From: Cristatella mucedo
Lineage: Eukaryota > Bryozoa > Phylactolaemata > Cristatellidae
Assembly (NCBI GenBank): GCA_009760855.2
Contig: WPIO01000166.1
Location: 283,501 to 347,500, forward strand
Direction: 5' to 3'
DNA: 64,000 nucleotides
In this document: one piece after another, positions 16,066 through 26,300 of the stretch
Position numbering within the stretch: the stretch's first letter is position 1
Layout: each line of letters opens with the position of its first letter
The notes under the pieces: generated by a model
Database searches by the model: none
Told to the model about the DNA's origin: nothing
What the model saw: the letters and a program-made list of their open reading frames with translations, nothing else
Position numbers and translations under genes: made by a program

Positions 16066-16767
16066 GACAAACGGCGGCGGCTGCAGAGGCCATGGCCGGC
16101 CTCAATAGCTGCTCCGGCACCATGTCGTCACTGCCGTGAACTAGAGCAGCAGCCGAGTCGCGAGGGGTGACTCGAGCGAGATGAGATGCTGTGAGAATCC
16201 GCGCGTCGAGGAAACTGGAGATGCGATGACGCAGATCGAGGCCGGGAGGCCGTGTCTCTGCTATGGTTCGTACGTCAAGTCACTTATAAGATTACAGATG
16301 GCAACGAGTTGTAACGCATTCTCTCGAGCCCAAAATGGAAAGTTCGCGAGCCAGAAATGGAGTCTCCGTTTCACTCTCGCGAATGACGATTTCGCACGCC
16401 GTTCCGTAGGGAATTCGCTCGAAGAGAGCGCCAGCGCAGATAGGATTACTCCTCTCGGGACCGCATTAAATTCGATCCGCGCCAACGAGCTAACCAGGTT
16501 AGGCGGACGAATGCCCGGCTGTAGAGGGAGCTGTATTTCCGCCCGAAGCGGCGCACCGAGAGGTGGCCGCTGTCGTCCGACCGAGCACTCGGGCCGCCCG
16601 CGGCGCTCGCGGCGGCGGCGGCCGGCGTCTTGCTTGCAGCTTTGTGGCTAGCGCAGACGGCGAGGGCATTCGCGACATCGCATACGCGCCGCCGCAGCGC
16701 ATGCCCGGGTGCATGTAAGAACGGACGCGTTCGCTCGTGACAGGGATACAGGCATCGCTGGCTGGTT
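16066..16767. other. Intergenic, GC-rich
   Basis: No gene recognised. Confidence 0.4.
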
Positions 16768-17500
16768 CGTGCATTTGTGTGCGACATCCCGTCTTGACTT
16801 CCGTAACTCACTGCTCGCCGTGTCCGGCCATGAGGAGCTTGCAGTTGATGCAGAACCCTGCTGCTGCAAAAAATGCTGCCAGGTTTGTCTGTTGTGAGCG
16901 TCACGTGATTCTGTCGCGTGAGTCACGTGAGTCTGTCACGTGCCTCGCGAGTCGCGTCTGTCGTGCTCCTTCATCCAGCTTCTTCAGCCACTTCTCACCG
17001 ACTTTCAGTGGCATCCCAACAAGCAGCGTGTTGACTTTGTTTGTGTAACTAACTGGTTCCTCGCTCCTTCGTTCTCTCTCGCTTCACGCGACTACCTATG
17101 CGAATTAACCACGAATCGCTAGGCTAGGCATCGTACCGACTGCTCTTTTGCTTCAGATTATGCAGCTGTGCTTCAATTAGTCCTTAAATCATTTCAGAGA
17201 CCGTGCCTTAAGCTCTTGCGCTGCTGAAACCTAGAATTTCCGTCAGACGGACGTCGCGATATCCACAGACTTGACGACGTTTAAGCCGACTCCAAAAACG
17301 CGCCTGTTCCTCGCGTCACATCATTTGCTTGGTCCACGTGAATAGTCCTTTGGGCTGCGCTGATGTGCAGGCTGACGCAGAGTAATATAAATAATATAAA
17401 CAACGACTGACCATATTGAAATGCTTTCCTTTCGGCATGCCCAAAGTGCCTAGTAAGAGATTTAGTTTTCTGAGGGCTCCATGCAAGCATCCTATTGTTG
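16768..17500 (+). mobile_element. LINE family A, highly degenerate
   Basis: Recognisable blocks are ACATCCCGTCTTGACTTCCG at 16785, the region encoding the LHWLPVKQRIDF segment near 17010-17040, and a tail fragment AAGTGCCTAGTAAGAGATTT near 17445. A cluster of three CACGTG sites (16898-16945) interrupts it. Confidence 0.6.
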
Positions 17501-18724
17501 CTATATCTTATTGTTTATTATTACAAACATCCTATTGCTTATTGCTCGCACGCGCGAAAAATTGTGGAAAGCCTCTACTTCTGTTCTAGCAAAATGGCGG
17601 GCATGAGTGTCCCCGCTGATCACGTGACCTGGTTGGCGAGCACGCCCCATATAATAAGCTCACCGAAAGGGATGAATAACTGAAAAATTCTTTTTGCGAA
17701 TCTCCGTCGCCTACCAATAGGCAGGCGAGGTAATGGCGTGTTTTACAAGGTACAAGAATTGAGAGCAGTGATACATCTGGCAGACGAGGCACTGGCGTGG
17801 TTTAAATCGTACTAGTCCGATCGTGTTCAGTTCGCGTCGTGCGGTCGTCAGGTGTCGTCCGTCAGACTAGTCACGTGCAGAGTGCCCAAAGAGCCTCGGC
17901 GCCACGGTACTCAAGCCGCCGTCGGTGCTTTGCTGTTCTCCATTTACACTCGACCTCTGGAAGAAGGGATTTGGGCTCGTGAAGAATAGGTCATCACTTT
18001 TATGCTGACGATACTCGCTCGACTCGGCTGTATTTTCTATTTAAATAATTGGAATTAGATGATGGAGTTAAATAATGGCGATAAAAATTAATGGAATAAT
18101 GGAAATAATTGAATTAAATAATCGGCTGCCGAAAACGCAGCAGCAGCGACCGACGGCGCACGAGACGGACGATCTGGCAGCTCAGCTTTTCCTACCCGCC
18201 GGCGAGCTCGCCGGCGGGTAGGAAGCACGCCGGCTGAACGGTACCCGATCGACAGCGCTCGCAGCCCTGACGGGCGCGCCCATACCGCGCTGCTGCCTCG
18301 GCGCGCGGCGCACACCGGAAGCGCTCGCTGTCCTGCCGGCTGGCCGGCGGCTCTTCTCTGCGTCCGACCAGAACTTGGAGCAGCTCAGGGCTGCTTGCTC
18401 TGCTGGCTGGCTGGCCAACTCACCAAAAGAGCGAAGACACACTCAAAGAGTGCAGTTTTCAAATAAATTTATTGAATAAACTTACCATTTGAGTTTATTT
18501 ATAAACCTTGATATTATTAATAATTATTTATTTATTAACGAGTTTATTAACCATTTTATTTTAATTTTATTATAAGTTTATAAATAAACTCAAACGATTA
18601 TTTGCGTCAATATGGTTATTGACTCAACGAGTGACTTGCACACACTTGATCCTGTAATTCGGCAAATTTCCTCAAACTAAACGGCGGTAAAACAGAACAG
18701 ACGCCCCGAGCGCGTCTCAGGACC
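17501..18724. other. Intergenic with AT-rich block and palindrome
   Basis: No gene recognised. It contains a 36-bp perfect palindrome (18189-18224) and an AT-rich block at 18450-18600. A reverse-strand open frame around 18090-18440 is GC-driven. Confidence 0.45.
18189..18224. repeat. 36-bp perfect palindrome
   Basis: The left arm TTCCTACCCGCCGGCGAG is followed without spacer by its exact reverse complement, centred on GAGCTC. It could form a cruciform or hairpin. Confidence 0.95.
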
Positions 18725-18778
18725 GGAAAGCTTCGTTGGCTCTTCTAATAGCTGACGCTATTGTGCGACCATCCCCTA

Positions 18779-19552
18779 TATCTATGATATTGCTAAAATT
18801 CGGGCTTATTTAGATAAGGATACCACATCTAAGTTAGTCCATGCATTCATGACATCCCGTCTCGACTTCTGCCACTCACTGCTTACGGGCCTACCGGCAT
18901 GTGCAATCAGGCGATTGCAGCTGGTGCAAAACTCTGCAGCTAGGCTTGTCTGTCGTAAGCGTCGCAGTTGCCACATTACTCCACTTCTCGCCGACTTGCA
19001 CTGGCTCCCAGTCAAGCAACGGATTGACTTCAAGGTTTCGTCGCTCACTTTAAGGTCCCTTCATTCTATGGCTCCAGCCTATCTGTCAGATTTACTACCC
19101 CATCAGGCCAAGCATCGTACCACCCGCTTTTCGGAATCCAACAGCCTAAAAATACCTTGTACAAACCTCAAATCCTTTGGAGACCGTGCATTTAGTTCGT
19201 ATGCTCCCAAAGCCTGGAACTCCCTCCCGACCTGCGTCAGAACATCCCCTGACCTGACCACATTTAAGGAACTTCAAAACACACCTACTTAGGGCAGCAT
19301 TTAGTGGGTTCCTGTGATTCGTCCTTGATGTGCTTATGCGTGCTGACACTGTGCATGCTGCCACTAACCACATTTGCATGTTGACCCTGTGCATGTCACC
19401 CCTAACCATATTATTCATTTTGATTGTTAATCAGGCATGATTTTACTCATCATTCAATTGCATTTCTCTTTGCAGCAAATGTAAAGCGCCTGGAGAGAGA
19501 GATTAAGTTCTCTGAGGGCGCTTTATCAAGTGCATTATTATTATAATTATTA
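18779..19552 (+). mobile_element. LINE family A, well-preserved 3' half
   Basis: The + frame 18849-19292 encodes TSRLDFCHSLLTGLPACAI, LLADLHWLPVKQRID, YLSDLLPHQAKHRTTRFSES and SPDLTTFK, then a stop. The 3' UTR, hairpin tail (AAAGCGCCTGGAG... GGGCGCTTTATC) and ATT tail follow. A family B scrap (18725-18770) precedes it. Confidence 0.85.
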
Positions 19553-19557
19553 TAAGT

Positions 19558-20320
19558 TTTGAAAACTTTGTTAAGAAGACTACTTCAACAGCTAGCCGCA
19601 GCGTTTGATCCCTGTCTACGATTAGGAGCTGTCGTCCGCGGCGGTTTGCAAAACACATTACTAGCTCCTTGGTTCTGTCTCGGCTAGATTATTTTGGCTG
19701 AGCTGCCAAAAAAGCCACTTGGCAGCTGCAGCTGGCAATGAATATGAATGCAAGGATTTGAGTTCACAAATCCCAGATGTTTGATCATACATATCCTTTG
19801 CTGAAAGCGCTTGGATGGCTACCAGGTGATCAACGGATACAGAGCAAAGTTCTTACGCTGACCCACAAGGCCAAGGCCACGTTTTGGCTCCTCCATACCT
19901 AGCTGAGCTGCTGCACCAGTTTCAGCCTCCACGTGCCTTCCGGTCCTGCATGGACAATAAATTAGCTGTTCCATTCTTTTGCTTAAAGACAGTTAGCGAC
20001 AGAAGCTTTAGCTCTGCAGGTCCTAGGCCGTGGAACTAGCTTCCACAATTCTTACGCAACTACAACCACTCTCCTACGGCTCACTCTTTTCAGCGGTCCT
20101 GAGCTGCTACTTCCATGCTACTCACTCACCTCAACTACTCTCCTGACTCTGCTATGCTTCTCACTTTCTCTTTGCTGCGTGAGACGAAGTAACTACTGAA
20201 TGAGTACAGAAAGCCACTTAGGCTTGTAGTGCGCAATGCAAGACTCTTCTTCGTAACACTCGCATAGTATTTGTGGTTTTGTGAAGTTTCAGACGGAGAT
20301 ACATTACACTCCGACGCATA
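19558..20320 (+). mobile_element. LINE family B copy
   Basis: Shares with the copies at 46000, 48880 and 58680: ACAGCTAGCCGCAGC..GATCCCTGTCT, then the coding block around CTAGCTGAGCTGCTGCACCA. Also shared are TTAAAGACAGTTAGCGACAG and the 3' end GTTTCAGACGGAGATACATT. All frames are broken. Confidence 0.75.
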
Positions 20321-20406
20321 GATCTTCTGCTGCCGTGCGTAACTAAAATAACAAATATTTCCTTAGCCTCAGGTAGAGCTCTTAGCCTCAGCACTCTTAG
20401 CCTCAG

Positions 20407-21440
20407 TTGTGTACCAGCTGCAAGCACCTGATTGCACATGCCCGTAGGCCAGTAAGCAGTGAGTTACAGAAGTCAAGACGGGATGTCACAAATGCACGGG
20501 CCAACTTACACGTGGTATTCTTATCTAAACAAGCCCAAATTTTATCAATGTTATGTAGCTGAAAGTAGGCAGATTTGACTGTGGAGCTGATGCGGTCGTC
20601 TAAGGAGAGGTCACTTTGGAACATGACACCTAGATTTCGAGCTGATTCAACTGGAGATATGCCGGGGGAGCAAATTTTGAGCGTCAGCCTTTCCAATTTG
20701 TGAATCACACTGGGTTTTCCCATAACTAGTAAGTTAGTTTTATCATCGTTTAGTTTTAGAAAATTTGCTGACATCCATGTGCGGATGTCATCAGTACATG
20801 CAGCAAGTGAGTTGAGAGAATTCGAGGTGCTCGAAGGCTGAGAGGGATCAAAGAAAAGGTACAACTGAGTGTCATCCGCATTGAAGTGAAAGCCTAGACT
20901 GTGCGTGGCAAGCACATCAGCAAGAAGGAGAGCATAAACCGTGAAAAGAAACGGACCTAGCACGCAGCCCTGATGCATATTTCCATATTTCCTATATACT
21001 ATATACTATATACTATATACTATATATAGTATATATATATATATATATACTATATACTATATACTATATATTTCCATATTTCCTATATACTTTTCCATAT
21101 TTCCTAGGTACTTCAGATGATCTTTGTCCATTCACGTCAATACTCTGGAGTCTTTCACTGAGATAGGACCTGAACCTTGTGCAGAGCAGAGCCAGTGATG
21201 CCCAGGCGAGATGAGCGGCGCTCTAGAAGAACTTGGTGATCGATGGTATCAAAAGTTGCCGAAAGATCGAGCTAATCAAGCAGAGACACTCTACCCATGT
21301 CTGCATTCCTAAGTAGGTCGTCGTACATTCTAAGCAATGCTGATTCTGTGGAGTGATTAGCTCTAAAGCCAGACTGGAACTTACTAGCAATGTTTGCAGT
21401 TTCAATATATGAGTTCAGCTGGTCCGCCACGACCCGTTCC
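20407..21440 (-). mobile_element. LINE family A, reverse-transcriptase core
   Basis: The reverse-strand frame 20978-20403 holds the best RT core in the window: QGCVLGPFLFTVY, then FNADDTQLYLFF (the catalytic A/YADD-type box, here NADD), then MSANFLKLNDDKTNLLVMG and the RLDFCNSLLTGL segment. Upstream RT sequence continues at 21100-21440 after a TATATACTA repeat (20990-21080) that splits the copy. It lacks the 3' tail. Confidence 0.8.
20990..21080. repeat. TATATACTA repeat
   Basis: Tandem and inverted copies of CTATATACTA and TATATAGTATATA inside the LINE. It is able to fold back on itself. Confidence 0.8.
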
Positions 21441-21660
21441 TGAGCTGCTACTTCCATGCTACTCACTACCTCGACTGCTCTGCTGACTTTGCTATGCTTC
21501 CTACCTTCTCTTTGTTGAGTGAGATTAAGTCTGTTGGCTACCGAAATCGTACCGAAAGCCGCTTAGGCTGTGAGTGCGCTACAAAAACTCTCCTGCGTAA
21601 CACCCACATAGTCTTTATGACTTCGCGGAGTTACAGACGGAGACACATTGCTTTACAATG
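21441..21660 (+). mobile_element. LINE family B 3' end
   Basis: Begins with CTGAGCTGCTACTTCCATGC and ends with the family-B terminus GAGTTACAGACGGAGACACA. It abuts the family A copy. Confidence 0.7.
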
Positions 21661-21667
21661 CCGGCGT

Positions 21668-21763
21668 GCAGTGGTCACGTGGCTCGCCTTGCAAACTATT
21701 CTGGCATGCAGTGGTCACGTGGCTCGCCTTGCAAACCATTCTGGCGCGCAGTGGTCACGTGGC
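21668..21763 (+). repeat. 40-bp tandem repeat carrying CACGTG
   Basis: Two full units and a partial third, period 40 (starts at 21668, 21708, 21748). Each begins GCAGTGGTCACGTGGC and contains CTCGCCTTGCAAAC. Confidence 0.9.
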
Positions 21764-21820
21764 CCGGCGCGCTCCCTCTCTTGCGACGGGGTAGGTGCCT
21801 TTCGACGTGCGACAGAGGCT

Positions 21821-21826
21821 TTTATT
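21821..21826 (-). terminator. Candidate poly(A) signal (AATAAA, - strand)
   Basis: AATAAA on the reverse strand lies about 40 nt beyond a stop codon (TAA, 21866-21868) that closes an open frame ending DEQPELMAAR. It is the first good - strand poly(A) signal I see beyond the Ig exons, so it is a candidate end of that transcript. Confidence 0.35.
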
Positions 21827-21865
21827 ATGTGGTCATATTTACAGTGCAAAACTCAACAACAACAA

Positions 21866-22150
21866 TTAGCGAGCAGCCATTAGCTCCGGCTGCTCGTCGA
21901 GCGACAGCGCGGCGGACGCTGCCCGCTTCCGCGCCGCCGCCGCTCCCCGGCGCCGTCGGCGCGCCGTGGTTAAATGTCTCCGCGGCGCGGCGCGGCGCGG
22001 CGCTGACGGCACCGAGCCGCGGCCCGCGCGGCGCGGCGCTGACGGCACGAACCACGATGGACGACGGACGAGCGCCCGCGCAGCCTCGGCGGCGGCGTCC
22101 GCCCTTTGGTCGCGGCATCGAGCGCCCGAATGAAGGCGTTGGCAGCTCAA
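21866..22150 (-). CDS. Possible terminal exon of the Ig gene
   Basis: An Arg/Ala/Pro-rich open frame ending SLDEQPELMAAR-stop, just before a poly(A) signal. It has no recognisable domain and no transmembrane segment. I could not choose an acceptor, so assignment to the Ig gene rests only on position and strand. GC-rich chance openness is a real alternative. Confidence 0.2.
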   Translation of the reverse strand: MSCQRLHSGARCRDQRADAAAEAARALVRRPSWFVPSAPRRAGRGSVPSAPRRAAPRRHLTTARRRRRGAAAARKRAASAALSLDEQPELMAAR

Positions 22151-22933
22151 AGCACCGCTCGTGCGCAGAGCGGACAGAGCAGCCAGAGCCAGACAGGCCG
22201 CTCGGCGAGAGGCGCTGGGCGTTCCTCGAGCGGCGGCGGCGGCGGCGGCGACGGCGGCCTCCGGTCGATTCGAACGGCGCGCCGGTGCGTCTCGCCGCCG
22301 GCCTCATTTCCGCTTCAGGCCGTCCACGAATTCGGCCAAACTCGCAGGCGAGGCCGGCGGAGCCGCTTCGGGCAGGCGTCTAGCGGCGACAGCGGTGGCG
22401 GCGGCGGCGGCGGCGCCTTTCAGACGCGTCGCCGAAGGCTGAGCGAGCGGACAGCGTGCGGGGATTCGCGTCCGGAGCGGCGCGCCCGGCGAGCGCTTCG
22501 CCGAAGCGCTTCCCCGAGCGCTCCGCTCGCGGCGGCGCGTGCTGTCCGTCGCTCTCTCGCTCAGATCTCGTTGGCTTCCTGCGCCCGCCCTGCGAACGAA
22601 GGAAACGTCCGGAAGTCACGTGGCTGCGCGCTGCTACGCCGCAGTCGCACAAAGCGCGGCAGCGGCGCTGAAGTGCCGAAGTGCTTCGATTAAGAAGGAG
22701 ACGGAGAAGAAGATAAGACGTAAGATGAGATGCGCACATATCTTATCTTGTATCCTGAAATATGAGATATATATACGTATCGTATGTCGTATGTCTCTTA
22801 TTATATCGTGTTGGATACACGATACCGCGAAGCTACGGAGCGCGGCTACTCGCGACAGGAAAGGGACTGAGACTGAGATCGCGAGACTCGAGCCTCTTTT
22901 TGAGTCAACAAGCATTGATCGCCGCGCCGGATG
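22151..22933. other. GC-rich stretch below the Ig exons
   Basis: No recognised exon on either strand. It contains a GGC/CGG run (about 22225-22260) and one CACGTG (about 22617). Missing exons of the Ig gene may lie here. Confidence 0.4.
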
Positions 22934-22989
22934 TCATCCCGAGGCAATGTCCAGCGGCAACGTTCCAGCGTTCCGACCGACGTACGCAC

Positions 22990-23128
22990 CTCGCAGGTCG
23001 AACGTATGCTCCCGATATCCGACGTCGTTCTCGATGGCGCACGTGTATCGACCGACCTCGCTGGGCGCCAACGACGCGACGGACAGCTTCGACACAATGG
23101 CGTTCGGCTTGTACGTGGAATCCTGCGA
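22990..23128 (-). CDS. Ig gene exon 7: second half of Ig3
   Basis: Acceptor GCTTCAG|TCGCAG (an alternative acceptor lies 6 nt downstream); donor CTGCGAG|GTGCGT. It encodes STYKPNAIVSKLSVASLA, then SEVGRYTCAIENDVGYREH. The phase-1 exit fits continuation into another exon. If the donor is unused, translation stops at 22934-22936. Confidence 0.8.
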
Positions 23129-23244
23129 CTGAAGCCGACAGGGCACGACGCTCACACACACCGCGAGATCACCGCCGCCTTCGCGCCGCCGCGGCCCCGT
23201 CCGCCAAGGCGCGGTCGGCATGCGCCGTCGGGTTCGCGCAACGA

Positions 23245-23332
<88 letters not shown>

Positions 23333-26300
23333 TGCCTCCGCTTCCGCCGCCGACCCCTTACGGAGATCACGTGGTAGGCGCCGCTCTCGGGTAGCAGCTG
23401 ACCGTTCCTCAACCAGCGAACGGTCGGCTTGGGAATGCCGCCGCTGTCGCATCTCAGCTCGACCGCCTCGCCGTACGGAACCGCTCGCGCAGCCTGCCAC
23501 AGAAGAGCGTCCGCTCTCAGGCCTGACTGGTAGGCGACGACCTCCCAGGGCCGCTCTGCAAAAAGCGGAAAAGCGGAAACCGTTGCCGTCGCCGCCGTCG
23601 TCGGTGATCGACCGCCGCAGATCGAGCAGGTACGCTGGACTCGACGACGTGCAATCTAGATTGCACGTCGTCGAGTCCCGCGTCGGCATCCGCCGTGCGC
23701 GCGCGCTCTCGCCGCATCCGTCCCAGTCCGCTTATTTTTCGATTCGGCGGTACTCGCTCGTCTCTCGACGTCATTTCGTCGGAAGACGCTGCGTGCCTCC
23801 TTCGTTTCGACCTACCTTTTAGAGCCACGCTAAAGTGCTTCCGGATGGGCGCGCCCTCTTTGTTTTCCACGTGACACGTGTACACGCCCTCCATGTCTTT
23901 GCTCACGCTTGTCAGAGACAGGGTCTCGCCCTACAGCGCGCAGCTCAGCGGCTACAGCTGCAGCGAAGCTGTCAAAGCGAAGCTGCGGCTACAGCTGCAG
24001 CGTCGCGGAGACGGTCGCGCTGTCAAGCGGCGGTCAAACAGCGGGCGACGAAAGCAAGGTGAGATTTCGCGCTCGCCCGGCGACGAGTCCGACGCGCTGA
24101 CCGACGGGTTCGATGGAGTGGATGATGGAGCCGACGCACGGCGGGTCACGTGGCCTGCGCACGGCGCTTCACGCTGCTGTGGCTGTAGCGATCGCTCTGG
24201 GCCGGGCGTCAGGGGGCGACGGTAAAGAAAAGCAGCTAGCGACGTATCCGAGGAGGCAACTTTCGCCTCTGCTTCGCAGAGTCTCGCGTTCACCGCTCGA
24301 GCCGCACAGCGTTCACACTTTTCTGCATTCGTGGCTTCTTGGCAGCTTTACATCGCCGCCGCGCGAGCCGCGCGCACTCGGCTCACGAACATTTCCGACG
24401 GGTCGCGCGTCCCAGCTCGCCAGGTCGCGCTATCCGGCTCGCCAGGTCACGTGTTCCTGCTCGCCAGGTCACGTGTTCCTGCTCGCCAATCGGCGTCGCG
24501 ATTCGGCCTTTCAGACTCGCAGTTCGCTCGCGTCTTCTGACGTCGTTCTTCTTCGGAGAGGAGCGGAGGCGGGAAGCCGGGGAGGCAACAGGGGGAATGT
24601 AGGAGGAGGAGGAGGGCGGACGGAGGAGAGCGGACGGAGGAGAGCGGACGGAGGAGGGAGCGGACGGAGGAGGGAGCGGACGGAGGAGGGAGCGGACGGA
24701 GGAGGGAGCGGACGGAGGAGGGAGCGGTCGTTGGCCCACACCGTTGGCTGACGGTCGGCCGGGACGGTAAAAAAAAACAGAAAATCCGCGCCGTTCGCTG
24801 CGGACACTCACGTAAGCGCGGTCTTCGGCTCCGACGACGTTCATCGCGCGTCCGTCGGCCGACTTCGCCGACCACCAGACGGAGAGCGGAAGACCCGACT
24901 TGGACTTGCAGAACAGCGCAAGATCGTCGCCCGCTTTGATGAAGTTGCTCGGCTCGCCGGACGCGATCTGGCTCTCGAGAGATTCTGCGCGATTGTGCGG
25001 CCCGAGGCGCGCGGTCAAGGTCGCTCTTTCCCTCATTTCTCCCGCTGCTGCGCCGAGGCGTTCGCCGCAACCAGCGGCGGCGTTACCTTTGACCTCCAGC
25101 TTGACGAAGGCCGTCTTGTATCCGGTCACGGTGGGCAGGCTGCACTTGTACTCGGCCGCGTCCTCCTCGACCGTCGAGCGGATGACGAGCACGGAGAAGA
25201 ACGAGTCGGCGAAAGCGACCACCTTGAGTCGCTCGTCGGGGAAGCGCACCTGCGCGCCGGACGCCAAGACGACGGCCCGGTCCGCGGATCGGCTCGGCAA
25301 TTTCGTCCACCAGATCTGACACGATTCGCGACGAGCTGCGATGTGACTGCCGTCGCCGCGGCGACTAGGGGGCGAGCGGCTGGCGCGAGCTACCTCCGGA
25401 GCGGCTGCTAAGCAACAGAGACGCGGAGCGAGGCGCAGAGAAAGAGGCGCGGCGGAGAGGGGCGTGAGCAGAGTGTGAGCGTTCGTGTGAGTGCAGCGCT
25501 TGCGTGCATCCGGTAGAGTTACCTCGCAGTTACCTTGCGCTTCCGGTTTACGAGTCACGTGTTACGAGTTACGAGCATCGTCACGCCGGCTGGAGCGCTC
25601 GAGGAGGAGGAGGAGGAAGGAGGAGGCGAGGAAGAAGAGGGCGAGGGGCGCTCCAGCTACCTGCGCTGGCTGGTTTGCGGCCGGCCTCTCCCGATCGTCG
25701 AACGAGCAATGCAAAATCGCTGTGCCGCCGACGCGCACGCTCTCGACTTGCACACCGGAAGCAGCGCCGGCGGACAGCTTGGATTCCATGTTGATCTTGG
25801 ACGACGTCGCCGAGGCCAAGGCTGCAACGCGAAGAACCGTCAGTCGTGCACAACAGCAGCCGCCGCCGACCGCGCACTAGACCGCAGCATCAGCGACGCT
25901 GTCGACGCAGCCGACGTCGCAGCCGACGTGACGCACCGTCGGACGGATGGGTGCGACGCCCGGCGGCGGCGGCACCAGCGGCGTGTCATTTTTCTGGCCC
26001 GCAAAATTCAAAATTTCTTGAGCTCTCTCGGATTGACGCAGCGATCACTTTCCACGAGCGGGATTGATTGTCCCCCCCCCCGTGCGGTTGGTGCGTGCGG
26101 TTTTCCGCGACGTCGCGGCAGTAGACCGCTTCGGTGTGCGAAAGTGACCTTCGGGCGACGACCATCTACGGACGGGCGCGCGGGTAACCGTTTAAATTGA
26201 CGCTCGGCGCAGTCGGCTGTAGTCGGACACTCGGACGCCACGGAGGCGCGGCGCTTAGCAGCCGCCACCCGCCGCGCTTCGCGAGCGCTGCGGGTGCGCC

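Noticed and set aside
22931-23822. Poly-Arg, poly-Pro and poly-Ala frames at the GCC repeat
   Set aside because: Intronic triplet repeat; the real exons flank it on the - strand.
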